In this document: piece after piece, positions 1-8,444 of the stretch | How the letters are laid out: every line of letters begins with the position of its first letter | Numbering within the stretch: position 1 is the first letter of the stretch | Assembly (NCBI GenBank): GCA_963736445.1 | Contig: CAVTOY010000004.1 | Span: 310,001 to 374,000, forward strand | Origin: Thiosocius sp963736445 | GTDB taxonomy: Bacteria; Pseudomonadota; Gammaproteobacteria; Chromatiales; Chromatiaceae | Direction: 5' to 3' | Length of the DNA stretch: 64,000 nucleotides | Notes under the pieces: model-generated | The model's input: only the letters and a program-made list of their open reading frames with translations | The model's database searches: none | Told to the model about the DNA's origin: nothing | Position numbers and translations under genes: made by a program

Positions 1-792
1 CTGCGCCGCTGCCGGCTTCGTTGCCGGGGCCGTAGGTTGACGCGCCATCGCTGCCGATTGGGGAGGCGCCGTCGGTACCGCCTTGGGCGACATCGGCGAT
101 GCGTTCGGGATTCTCGGCACCGCGCTGGGCGACAACGCCGGGGCGTTGGGCGCCATCGGAACCGCGCTGGTAGACGTCGACGGTGCATTGGGTACCGTCG
201 GGACTGCCCTGGTCGACATCGGCGTCGCGTCGGGTAACCTCGGCACTGCCCCAGGCGCCGCCTCCGCCGCCCTCGGCACCATCTTGAGCGGCTCGGGTGC
301 CCCCGCAGCGGGTCTCTGTGCAGGTTTAGGCGGCGTGGGCGCCGTCGCGGCCGGCTTGGGTGGGGCCGCTACTTGCGTCGATGCCGTCACGGCCGGCTGG
401 GGCTTGGGTGCCATCGGAGCCTGCTCAGGTGCCTTTGGGGTCGGCTTGGGCGGCACCGCTGCTTGCTTCGGTGCGGTCGCGGTCGGCTTTGGTGCCACCG
501 CCGTCGGCTTGGGCGCCTTCGCGGCCGGCTTGGATGGGCTCGGCTGTGGCGGAGAAACCGTCGACCCAGGCGCCGCCTGGGGGTCACCCGCGGGGTCCAA
601 GAGACGTCGGATCGCAGCAGGGTCCAGCGTACTCGGCCGAAAGCCCTCATTCATGGCCGCCGCCTCGCCGTCGCCGGGCATCAGCATCGCGGCCAGCGCC
701 AAGACCGGGAGCGCAAGAATCAAACGCCCCAGCGGTCGGCGAATCGCAACGGCCCAGCGGGGCGCTTGCAAAGGACCTCTTGGTGTCGTCAT
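1..792 (-). CDS. Pro/Ala-rich repeat protein, partial (C-terminus beyond left edge)
   Basis: The frame is open from an ATG at 792 to the window edge (264 codons seen, no stop), so the C-terminus is missing. The N-terminus has Arg residues followed by a hydrophobic Leu/Ala stretch (about residues 22-36), consistent with a signal peptide or anchor. A short folded-looking stretch (about 45-70) is followed by roughly 190 residues of Pro, Ala, Lys, Thr and Ser. The tail has two kinds of imperfect repeat: PKPTA-like units and, further on, units resembling SAVPxxPNA. Such Pro/Ala-rich tails are common in envelope-spanning proteins, but I do not recognise a family. The helicase gene starts divergently about 150 bases away. 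The plus-strand frames over this stretch are artefacts of its low complexity. Confidence 0.6.
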   Translation of the reverse strand, partial: MTTPRGPLQAPRWAVAIRRPLGRLILALPVLALAAMLMPGDGEAAAMNEGFRPSTLDPAAIRRLLDPAGDPQAAPGSTVSPPQPSPSKPAAKAPKPTAVAPKPTATAPKQAAVPPKPTPKAPEQAPMAPKPQPAVTASTQVAAPPKPAATAPTPPKPAQRPAAGAPEPLKMVPRAAEAAPGAVPRLPDATPMSTRAVPTVPNAPSTSTSAVPMAPNAPALSPSAVPRIPNASPMSPKAVPTAPPQSAAMARQPTAPATKPAAAQ

Positions 793-943
793 GGTGGCAA
801 TCCTGTCTGAACAAAACGCGAGCTCGCAGTATAAGTCGACCCCGCCGCGCAAGCCCAGCGCAACAGCCTGCAATAAAGCGGCGCGACGTCTAATCGGGCT
901 TCGGTGATAAGCTCCAGAGTTCATTTCGGCCAGTATTCGCAGC

Positions 944-3900
944 ATGTCCCCCGCCCCGAGCAAAGCAGAAATTCGCCGCGCCTGTGGCGATCGCGCCTAC
1001 GCCCGCGGCCGCGACTATGCCCGCCATCACCGCGTGCTGGACATCGACCTACAGCAGACCGATGACGGCCTGCGGATCAGGTCCAGTGTGCGTGGCAACG
1101 CGGTCTACGAGCAGGAGATCCATGTCAGCGAATTCATGGATGTCGTTGAGATCGAGGGCGAGTGTACCTGTCCCGTGGGCTACAACTGCAAACACGTCGC
1201 CGCAGTCCTGACCAGTATGCTGGACGAGGCCCGGCCCGAGCCGCTCGCGCGGCAGCGCCAGCAGATCGAGCACTGGGTGACACGCGTCGCCGAGGCACGA
1301 ACACCCGAGCAGTGGCTGCCCGAACTCGGCGAACAGATCCTGCTGTTTGTGCTGGCGCCGTCGGCGCGCCAGACGCATCGGGTCGAGGTGCGGCTGCAGA
1401 TCAGCCGCGTGCTGAAGAGCGGCAAGGGCTACGGCAGACCGCGCACCCTGGGACTCTACGAGATGCAGGGGACGCGAATGCAACAGGTCGCGCAGCCGGT
1501 AGACGACACTATTCTGCGCCTGCTCAGCGGTCTCTCGCGCTATTACGCCCTCGAGTTGCGCGGCGACCTCGGTGCCATGGCGCTGATGCGCATGCTGGCG
1601 ACCGGGCGCCTACACTGGCGCGACATCGACAGCCCGCCGCTGCACCCCGGCGAGCCGCGCCAGCTACAGGTCGCGTGGCGCCACGAGGGTGACCAGCTGC
1701 ACCTGTCTCTGCACACCGAGCCCGGCGGCGCGATCCTGCTCAACGTCGATCCGCCCGCCTACATCGACCCGCAACTTGCGACGGTCGGTCCACTGACGCT
1801 GGATCCGGGACTCGATTACCGCACGCTGGATGCGCTTATCGATGCCCCACCGCTCCCCCAGGAACTGGCCACCGAGGTCAGCGACCTCCTGCTGCAGGCA
1901 TTCCCGGAGATCGCCCTGCCGCTCCCGGCGTCCCGTGCGCTGACCGAACTGCGCGATCTGACGCCGACCCCAGTGCTGCGGCTGACCGCGCGTCGCATGG
2001 ACGACGCACACGGCGAGCGTCTGGTACATGTGGTGATGATTGGATTCGACTATGCGGGCCGGCGCGTCAGCCTGCCTTTTGACGCCGTCAGTCAGCTGCC
2101 GGATGCCCAGGGGGTGACGCGCATCCTGCGTGACACCGACAGCGAGGTGAAGGCGCTGCACCGGTTGCTGGCGTTCGGCTTCGAGGCCTGGCAGCCACAC
2201 GGCGCGAGCGAGCCGGCTTTCTTCCTACCGGGTGAGCACACCGAGGCATCGGCCAGACTGTGGCAGGAATTCATCGCTAGCGAGGTGCCGGCGCTGCGCG
2301 ACGAGGGCTGGCTGATCGAACAGGACGCGGCGTTCGCGCTGCGCTTCGTGCGCGCCGACGACGTCGCGGTCGACGTCGAGGAGCGTGGTCACTGGTTCGA
2401 CCTGGGCATCGGAGTCGAGTTCGAGGGCCAGCGCATCGACCTGGTCCCGGTGCTGGCCAAACTGGTCGAGCGGATCGATCGGCCCGAAGACCTGCCCGAC
2501 AACCAGCCGTTGATGCTGGAGATCGCCGAGGCGCAATGGCTGGAGCTGCCGGCGGCACGCATCAAGCCGCTGCTGGCGACCCTGTTCGATCTGTTCGATC
2601 GCGCCGGCCCCGAGGCCGATACACTGCCGCTCAACCGCATCGACGCCGTGCGCCTGCCGGGGCTGGATCAGGGCATCGTGTGGCGCGGCGGCAAGGCACT
2701 GCGCGCACTCGGCGAGCGCCTCGCCGAGCTGCAGGACATCCCGCCGATGGCCCCGCCCGAGGGGCTGCAATGCACGCTGCGGCGCTATCAATTGCAGGGT
2801 CTGGCGTGGCTGGGCTTCCTGCGTGAGACCGGCTTCGGCGGGGTGCTCGCCGACGACATGGGACTCGGCAAGACAGTGCAGACCCTCGCCCACCTGCTCG
2901 CCGAACAGCACGCCAAACGCCTCGATCTCCCCGCCCTGGTCGTCGCCCCGACCAGCCTGATGGCCAACTGGCGCCATGAGGCGGCGCGTTTCGCGCCATC
3001 GCTGCGTGTGCTGACGCTGCATGGACCCGAGCGCCGAGCGCACTTCAAGCACATCGGCGATTACGACTTGGTGCTGACGACCTATCCGCTGCTGCGGCGG
3101 GATCACGAGGTGTTGCGGGCCCAGGAGTTCCACTACCTGATCTTGGACGAGGCGCAGAACATCAAGAACCCGCGCGCCAAGGCGGCGCAGATCGTGCGCG
3201 AACTCGATGCGCGCCACCGACTCTGCCTGACGGGTACTCCGATGGAGAATCACCTCGGCGAGCTGTGGTCCTTGTTTCATTTTTTGGCGCCCGGTTATCT
3301 TGGCGACGCGCAACAGTTCCGCCGCCTGTTTCGGGTACCCATCGAAGAGCACGGCGATCAGGCGCGCCGCACCGCGCTGCAGCGACGCATCGCGCCCTTT
3401 CTGCTGCGGCGTACCAAGCAGGCGGTGGCCAGCGAGCTGCCGGAAAAGCTCGAGATCGTGCGCACCGTCGCCCTCGACGACTCCCAGGCCGGGCTGTACG
3501 AGAGCGTGCGCGCGGCGATGGACAAGCAGGTGCGCGAGTCACTGAGTCGCAAGGGGCTTGCGCGCAGCCAGATCACCATCCTCGATGCGCTGCTCAAGCT
3601 GCGACAGATCTGCTGCGACCCGCGCCTGGTCAAACTCGAACAGGCGCGCAAGGTCCAGCAGTCGGCCAAGCTGGAACTGCTGCTGGAGATGCTGCCGGAG
3701 CTACTCCACGAGGGGCGGCGCATCCTGCTGTTCTCGCAGTTCACCACCATGCTCGGCCTGATCGAGTACGAACTCAAGCGCGCTGGCATCGAATACACCA
3801 AGCTGACCGGACAGACTCGCAAGCGCGAGCAGGTGATCGAGGCGTTTCGCAGTGGTGCGGTGCCGCTGTTCCTGATCAGCCTCAAGGCCGGCGGTGTGGG

Positions 3901-4177
3901 CCTCAATCTGACCGAGGCCGATACCGTGATCCACTACGACCCCTGGTGGAACCCGGCGGTCGAAAATCAGGCTACCGACCGCGCCCACCGCATCGGCCAG
4001 ACCAACACCGTCTTCGTCTACAAACTGGTTACCGAGCAGACGGTCGAGGAGAAGATCCTGGCGCTGCAGGCGCGCAAGGCGGCGCTGGCCAACGGCCTCT
4101 ACCGCGAAGGACAGGGCCAACAGGGGCTGGGCCTCAGCGAGGACGACCTACGGGAACTGCTGCAACCGCTCGGCTGA
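944..4177 (+). CDS. SWIM zinc-finger SNF2-family DEAD/DEAH helicase
   Basis: A 1077-residue Swi2/Snf2-type ATPase that should translocate on DNA and remodel protein-DNA complexes. An N-terminal SWIM zinc finger has the CxC-x5-CxH pattern (C74, C76, C82, H84). A long middle region follows. The helicase core occupies about residues 600-1070: Walker A DDMGLGKT near 638-643, the DEAQ box near 735, the TGTPMEN motif III region, and a C-terminal helicase domain with the VGLNL and RAHRIGQ motifs. Length and order match bacterial SWIM-SNF2 proteins. The gene ends eight bases from the convergent protease gene. No restriction-modification or defence partner is adjacent, so a housekeeping role in transcription or repair is more likely than defence. 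Confidence 0.93.
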   Translation: MSPAPSKAEIRRACGDRAYARGRDYARHHRVLDIDLQQTDDGLRIRSSVRGNAVYEQEIHVSEFMDVVEIEGECTCPVGYNCKHVAAVLTSMLDEARPEPLARQRQQIEHWVTRVAEARTPEQWLPELGEQILLFVLAPSARQTHRVEVRLQISRVLKSGKGYGRPRTLGLYEMQGTRMQQVAQPVDDTILRLLSGLSRYYALELRGDLGAMALMRMLATGRLHWRDIDSPPLHPGEPRQLQVAWRHEGDQLHLSLHTEPGGAILLNVDPPAYIDPQLATVGPLTLDPGLDYRTLDALIDAPPLPQELATEVSDLLLQAFPEIALPLPASRALTELRDLTPTPVLRLTARRMDDAHGERLVHVVMIGFDYAGRRVSLPFDAVSQLPDAQGVTRILRDTDSEVKALHRLLAFGFEAWQPHGASEPAFFLPGEHTEASARLWQEFIASEVPALRDEGWLIEQDAAFALRFVRADDVAVDVEERGHWFDLGIGVEFEGQRIDLVPVLAKLVERIDRPEDLPDNQPLMLEIAEAQWLELPAARIKPLLATLFDLFDRAGPEADTLPLNRIDAVRLPGLDQGIVWRGGKALRALGERLAELQDIPPMAPPEGLQCTLRRYQLQGLAWLGFLRETGFGGVLADDMGLGKTVQTLAHLLAEQHAKRLDLPALVVAPTSLMANWRHEAARFAPSLRVLTLHGPERRAHFKHIGDYDLVLTTYPLLRRDHEVLRAQEFHYLILDEAQNIKNPRAKAAQIVRELDARHRLCLTGTPMENHLGELWSLFHFLAPGYLGDAQQFRRLFRVPIEEHGDQARRTALQRRIAPFLLRRTKQAVASELPEKLEIVRTVALDDSQAGLYESVRAAMDKQVRESLSRKGLARSQITILDALLKLRQICCDPRLVKLEQARKVQQSAKLELLLEMLPELLHEGRRILLFSQFTTMLGLIEYELKRAGIEYTKLTGQTRKREQVIEAFRSGAVPLFLISLKAGGVGLNLTEADTVIHYDPWWNPAVENQATDRAHRIGQTNTVFVYKLVTEQTVEEKILALQARKAALANGLYREGQGQQGLGLSEDDLRELLQPLG

Positions 4178-4184
4178 ACATACC

Positions 4185-4922
4185 TCAGGACTGTGTAAGC
4201 GTCAGCAGGATATCGGCATACCAGGCGCAGTTCAGCCCCAGTGCCTCATCCACACCCACGTCACGACTGCCCACGTCGAGCCGCGCCGAATGGACACCGA
4301 GCAGTTTCCACTGTAGATCGCCGAGCTCGGGGTCGGGCGGTGCAACCCGCATCACCACGGGCGCACCGCTGGTGCCGCGGTGGGTCCTTGCGTCGGTCAG
4401 GAAATAGCCCATGCCCTGAAAGCGCAGGCTGAAAGAGGATGCCACCACGGCCTGCCGAGCAACCGGCATGTGGTGCAACGTATCGTGAAAACCCAGCGGG
4501 AAGCCCACCACCAGCAAGGTCGCGCCGACCTCGACATCGTCGACAGGGTTGCTCAGATGGCTCGGCGTGAATGCGCTGTAGACCACTGACGCGGGCAAAG
4601 CGGCACGCGAAAGCTCGATCACCGCGATATCCACATCACCGCCGGAATCCTGACCCTGCCGCCAAACGCTCTTGCCCGATCGATACAGCGGGATCGAGAA
4701 ACCGATCGACTGCGTCACATTGCCGGGGTCAGTGTGCATCTCTATCTCGAGGCGATCCGGAAAGTGCTTACTCGGCTCATCGGCCACCACGTGGCGGCTG
4801 GTGACCAAGAAAAGTCGCCCGTCCCTTTCGAAGAAAAAGCCGCTGGCGTTGGTCAGCAAGCGTTTGCCGATAAAGGTGCAAACACGCGTTGCGGTAAGCA
4901 GGATGGTTTCAGTCATTGGCAT
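4185..4922 (-). CDS. Trypsin-like serine protease (S1-fold), apparently cytoplasmic
   Basis: A 245-residue protein with a chymotrypsin-fold catalytic triad: His44 in TSRHVV, Asp98 in DVDIAV, and Ser185 in RGTSGAPV. The fold is close to that of DegP/HtrA protease domains, but there is no PDZ domain. No signal peptide or lipobox is visible: the N-terminus starts directly with a polar strand. It therefore appears to act in the cytoplasm or leave by another route. Two closely spaced ATGs (4922 and 4916) could both serve as start. It converges on the SNF2 gene and is not obviously part of an operon. The substrate is unknown. Confidence 0.75.
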   Translation of the reverse strand: MPMTETILLTATRVCTFIGKRLLTNASGFFFERDGRLFLVTSRHVVADEPSKHFPDRLEIEMHTDPGNVTQSIGFSIPLYRSGKSVWRQGQDSGGDVDIAVIELSRAALPASVVYSAFTPSHLSNPVDDVEVGATLLVVGFPLGFHDTLHHMPVARQAVVASSFSLRFQGMGYFLTDARTHRGTSGAPVVMRVAPPDPELGDLQWKLLGVHSARLDVGSRDVGVDEALGLNCAWYADILLTLTQS

Positions 4923-5117
4923 CGCAGCCCATCACACGGGCCACACCCATTGCGTCAGTTCGCGGCAGATTCCCGGCATCGCCAGACGCCGAACTTTAGC
5001 ACGCGATGCGCGACATGGCGGTCGGCCGGCTGGTGAGATTTCCAGGTTAACGAGAATGGGACGAACAGTGAAACTCGATGGGAAGGCGGGCCTTGCAGAG
5101 GGCGAAGCGAGGTGCGG

Positions 5118-5148
5118 GAGGCCGCCCCGTTTTTTCGGGGCAGCCGAT
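5118..5148 (-). terminator. Possible hairpin terminator of the cold-shock gene
   Basis: A stem built from CCCCG/CGGGG arms, extended by flanking GC pairs, lies about a dozen bases past the stop of the cold-shock gene. The loop is six A/T bases. A clear U-tract is not visible on the minus strand, so this may be an imperfect terminator or just a stabilising 3' hairpin. Confidence 0.35.
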
Positions 5149-5159
5149 TCATAACGCGG

Positions 5160-5372
5160 TTACAGGACGACTACTTCATCGGCCTGCGGGCCCTTGGCAC
5201 CTTCCGTCTCCACGAATTCGACCTTTTGGCCGTCTTCGAGCGAGCGATGGCCTTCGCCGACAATAGATCGGAAATGCACGAAAAGGTCCTTACCGCCCCC
5301 TTCGCGCTCGATGAAACCAAAGCCCTTGCCGCTGTCGAACCATTTCACGGTTCCAGTTTGTCGTTGTGCCAT
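5160..5372 (-). CDS. Cold-shock-domain protein (CspA family)
   Basis: A 70-residue single-domain OB-fold nucleic-acid-binding protein. RNP1 is KGFGFI (about residues 16-21) and RNP2 is LFVHF (about 30-34), both intact. The opening GTVKWFD is the family signature. Such proteins bind single-stranded RNA and act as RNA chaperones during cold or general stress. The ATG is preceded by GAGGAA at a suitable distance. The next gene upstream on the same strand encodes an RRM protein, about 220 bases away, so two small RNA-binding proteins sit side by side, though a shared transcript is not proven. Which Csp paralog this is cannot be told from sequence. Confidence 0.95.
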   Translation of the reverse strand: MAQRQTGTVKWFDSGKGFGFIEREGGGKDLFVHFRSIVGEGHRSLEDGQKVEFVETEGAKGPQADEVVVL

Positions 5373-5596
5373 TTAATGAATTCCTCATCAGGTTTGTAGT
5401 GAGCCCGTCGCGCTGGACGAACGTTTCCCACGAATCTTGGCTGACACTTTAGAGTTCGATTCGGGTGTATCTACGAGAGGAACAGCGAATTTCACTTTTA
5501 CAGGCAGGACAAAAATCATGCAGGAAATGGACGTTACGCCGACGGATAGGCAATAGCAAGAAAAAAGAACGTCCGTCGAGTTTGTGAGGACTGCGG

Positions 5597-6145
5597 CTAT
5601 TTCTTGGTGCGCGAAGACCAGGCGGGCGGCCTGCCACACTTCAGCATGTTGCGTAGATTGAATGCCTCGGCGGACTCTTCCGCATACTGAGTCACCTCGT
5701 CCACGCTGCCGCGGCGCAAACCCGTGATGCTGGAGGCGCCGCTGGTGATGGTGTAACGACACCAATCGTTCGGCTGCCCGGTGGCCGAATCGGCGATCAT
5801 CTCCACCGACACCACGTTTAGTGTGTTGTGGGTGCGATTGTTCGGATCAGCGTCCGCTTTGGGCGTCTGGTTCTCCGCGGCGCCCTCAACCGGCGATGCG
5901 GCCTCTTCGGCGGTTTCCGCCTCTTTCACTCTAAGGACCGCGCCTTTAAACAGGCAGCGATCGAGCACCGCCACAATGCGCGTCGCGTGATCGCCTTCCA
6001 TCTCAACGATCCCGGAACCGGGCCGTTTACTGTGCAGTGGCCCGAGCGCCAGCTTTATTGATCGCACCTTCCCATAGGAGGAGAAGAGTCGCCGTATCTC
6101 TAGCTCGCTGGTATCGCTCCCGAGGTTCTCGATGGATATTTTCAT
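5597..6145 (-). CDS. RNA-binding protein with N-terminal RRM
   Basis: 182 residues. The first about 80 form an RNA recognition motif: the opening ISIENLG strand matches RNP2, helix 1 is ELEIRRLF, and the GSGIVEME strand takes the place of RNP1. RNP1 lacks the usual Phe/Tyr pair, so RNA binding may be weak. An acidic, Glu/Ala-rich linker (about 85-115) leads to a C-terminal region of about 65 residues that I do not recognise. Stand-alone RRM proteins are found in several proteobacteria and cyanobacteria and are presumed RNA chaperones. It precedes the cold-shock gene on the same strand. Confidence 0.8.
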   Translation of the reverse strand: MKISIENLGSDTSELEIRRLFSSYGKVRSIKLALGPLHSKRPGSGIVEMEGDHATRIVAVLDRCLFKGAVLRVKEAETAEEAASPVEGAAENQTPKADADPNNRTHNTLNVVSVEMIADSATGQPNDWCRYTITSGASSITGLRRGSVDEVTQYAEESAEAFNLRNMLKCGRPPAWSSRTKK

Positions 6146-6477
6146 TTATTGGCTCACCTGGCGCCGATAACTTTTGTGTTTGGCGTCGCTACATTGACGT
6201 TGCCCAGAGGCATACCGATCGCGCGGGACAAACGACGAAGGCGCTGGACGGTCTCAACTCAGTGCAAAATCGTCTCCTGGGCGTCAGTATCCGCCGATGC
6301 AGAGGAAACCGCGAGGAATAAATGCATGTGTGACCCTTAGCACGCGCTTCACCGGTTCTTGTAATCACCCATGCCAAGTCTCCGAATGCCCCTCGCTGTC
6401 AACCGCTGAGCATGGGATCGACTGAAACGGCGATCGAGGTTACGCGGCTGCATCAACGGGCGTCGTGGCGCGACGGC
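6146..6477. other. Intergenic, no gene seen
   Basis: About 330 bases between the start of the RRM gene and the stop of the DUF1840 gene. It should hold the RRM promoter, but no clear consensus promoter, RNA gene or repeat was recognised. The short frames here look random. Confidence 0.5.
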
Positions 6478-6792
6478 CTATTGGTTGCTGTCCCACATCA
6501 CACTGCAATCGGCCTTTATCGCCGCCTTGAGCATTTCGATCAGCGTGTAGGCGCGATGCGGAAGACTGACCGCCGGCTCCCCGTCTTCACCCTCTGCGGC
6601 CGTCGGTGCCTCAGGCGACTGCGCGTCAGATGCAATCGCTGCCTGCAGCCGCTCGAGCGCTGCCGGGATATCGGCCGCAAGGATCGCGCTGGGCACCGTC
6701 CCACTGTGCCCCATCATCTTGAGCAGGCGTATGGCCACGTCACCGAACATCGTGAACTCCGGATAGGCCTCACTGGAAAAAGTGACAAGCAT
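6478..6792 (-). CDS. DUF1840 family protein
   Basis: 104 residues with the features of the DUF1840 family: an N-terminal MLVTFSS strand, a central LLKMMGHSG motif, a variable Ala/Glu-rich linker, and a C-terminal helix with LPHRAYTLIEMLKAA. The family is small, cytoplasmic and uncharacterised, and is widespread in beta- and gammaproteobacteria. No function can be assigned. It is divergent from the DUF429 gene about 100 bases away. Confidence 0.85.
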   Translation of the reverse strand: MLVTFSSEAYPEFTMFGDVAIRLLKMMGHSGTVPSAILAADIPAALERLQAAIASDAQSPEAPTAAEGEDGEPAVSLPHRAYTLIEMLKAAIKADCSVMWDSNQ

Positions 6793-6897
6793 GATGGCTT
6801 ACTCCTCGATAACTTGCTTGGCAATGAATTCGACTAGTGAAAGTAGAGCACTTCAAACGCCCTGGATCCACTGCCGAAGCCGTGCCACTGTGGACAT

Positions 6898-7797
6898 ATG
6901 CAGATCTTTGGCATTGATTTCACCAGCCGGCCGACGCGCAGTAAGCCGATCACCTGCATGGAATGCGTGCTCGAAGGCACCCACCTGCGCGCTCAGTGCC
7001 TGACGGAATGGCAGGACTTCGCAGGCTTCGAGGCGGCCCTGCGAAGGCCGGGGCCCTGGATCGCCGGAATCGATTTTCCATTCGGGCAGTCCAGACGATT
7101 CATCGAAACCATCGGCTGGCCCGACACCTGGCCGCGCTATGTCGATCATGTCAGTCGGCTCGGACGCCAGGGCTTCCGCGCCGCCCTCGACGCTTACCGC
7201 AAAGACCGCACCGCGGGCGACAAAGAGCATCGCCGCGCCACCGATATCGCCGCCGGATCGATAAGCCCGCAAAAGCTCTACGGCACCCCGGTCGGCCTGA
7301 TGTTTTTCGAGGGCGCCCCGCGCCTGAAGGACTCGGGCGTCACCCTGCCCGGCCTGCAGTTGGGCGACCCCGACAGAATCGCGGTCGAGGCCTATCCAGG
7401 CATGCTTGCCCGCACCCTAATCGGTCGCCGCAGCTACAAGCAGGACACCAGGGCTAAGCAGACGCTAGGGCAGCACCAGGCCAGAAAAGATCTGCTCCGG
7501 ATTATCCAACGCGGCGGCGTCGAGGCATCCCACGGCATCACCATCAGCGCCCCGGATACGCTCGCCGACGACCCCGGAGCCGATCATCTCGACGCCCTGC
7601 TTTGCGCCGTCCAGGCAGCTTGGGCCTGGTTACGGCGAACCAGAAACTTTGGGGCACCGAGTGATCTTGACCCGCTGGAAGGCTGGATCGCAGATCCATC
7701 GCTTGTGCACCATAGAACCGGTCGTCTTGTGTCGATCGCATCGGCCAAGCGAAAGCCATCCGGTACGCCGGGGGAGTTTTTTGGAGGCGCAAAATGA
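6898..7797 (+). CDS. DUF429 family protein (predicted nuclease fold)
   Basis: 299 residues. The N-terminal FGIDFTSRP motif, the internal GIDFPFG, and the EAYPGMLAR motif near residue 165 fit DUF429, a family with a predicted RNase H-like fold. Two Asp residues in FGIDF and GIDFPF are candidate metal ligands. The DHLDALLCAVQAAW helix near residue 225 is also typical. The biochemical role is unknown. The gene converges on the deformylase gene at the end of the puc locus and seems unrelated to it. Confidence 0.8.
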   Translation: MQIFGIDFTSRPTRSKPITCMECVLEGTHLRAQCLTEWQDFAGFEAALRRPGPWIAGIDFPFGQSRRFIETIGWPDTWPRYVDHVSRLGRQGFRAALDAYRKDRTAGDKEHRRATDIAAGSISPQKLYGTPVGLMFFEGAPRLKDSGVTLPGLQLGDPDRIAVEAYPGMLARTLIGRRSYKQDTRAKQTLGQHQARKDLLRIIQRGGVEASHGITISAPDTLADDPGADHLDALLCAVQAAWAWLRRTRNFGAPSDLDPLEGWIADPSLVHHRTGRLVSIASAKRKPSGTPGEFFGGAK

Positions 7798-7900
7798 CAT
7801 TGATAGCCAATGTGAGGGGTGCAATGAACAACGCGAATGGCACCTGCGAATATCGCGGCCGCCCGGTTTCAGTCGTAACGGAAGGAAGCGCTCTCTGACT

Positions 7901-8434
7901 TTATGCGGCGCCCGTGCGGACACCAGTCGTCGATGCTTTGACGTTGCGTCCCCGGGCCGCAGCGCTGGCGCGAACGCGCAGCCGCCGGAAGAATGACAGG
8001 CGATCGACGAACAGCCTGCCGTCGAGGTGATCCATCTCATGCTGCAGGCAGACCGCATGCATACCCTCGAGATCGCTCTCGAACACTTCACCGAAGCGAT
8101 CCCAGGCGCGAACCCGCAGCTGCGTCGCCCTTACTAGATTGCCGAACACGCCGGGGACCGACAGGCAGCTTTCCTCCACGAGACCCGGCATTGAGCTCGA
8201 CAGGATTTCGGGGTTGATATATTCCCTCGGCGCAGAGGCGTCGCACGACATGTCGATAACGACCACTTGGCTGGAATGACCGGTCTGAGGCGCGGAGAGC
8301 CCGATCCCGGTTGTCGCATACAGGGTCTCGAACAAGTCGTCGACCAGCTGCGCGACGTCGTCGAACGAGACCACGGGTTGCGCGCGCAGGCGCAGGCGGG
8401 GATCGGGGTATTCGAGGATCGGGAGTCGTGCCAT
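7901..8434 (-). CDS. def: Peptide deformylase, last gene of the puc operon
   Basis: 177 residues. Peptide deformylase removes the N-formyl group from nascent proteins using a metal held by one Cys and two His. All three motifs are present: GIGLSAPQ (43-50), EESCLS (87-92) and QHEMDH (131-136). The ligands fall at Cys90, His132 and His136, the same numbers as in E. coli Def. Motif 2 has Ser89 where most type I enzymes have Gly (EGCLS). The C-terminus is a basic tail of about 30 residues. The ATG at 8434 has a good GAGGTG site; an upstream extension in frame is less likely. It begins 10 bases after pucC stops, with no terminator between. A housekeeping def usually sits with fmt, which is absent here, so this may be a second, LH2-dedicated copy (inference). 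Confidence 0.88.
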   Translation of the reverse strand: MARLPILEYPDPRLRLRAQPVVSFDDVAQLVDDLFETLYATTGIGLSAPQTGHSSQVVVIDMSCDASAPREYINPEILSSSMPGLVEESCLSVPGVFGNLVRATQLRVRAWDRFGEVFESDLEGMHAVCLQHEMDHLDGRLFVDRLSFFRRLRVRASAAARGRNVKASTTGVRTGAA

Positions 8435-8444
8435 CTGCGTCACC

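Noticed and set aside
37..907. Long plus-strand frames (up to 274 codons) over the left edge
   Set aside because: Their Gly/Ala- or Arg-rich composition mirrors the minus-strand Pro/Ala repeat gene, which has a signal-like start and fits better.
2225..3352. 375-codon minus-strand frame
   Set aside because: Antisense to the SNF2 helicase, with no recognisable domain.
944..4922. SNF2 helicase plus protease as a defence system
   Set aside because: The two genes are convergent, not an operon, and no other defence gene is nearby.
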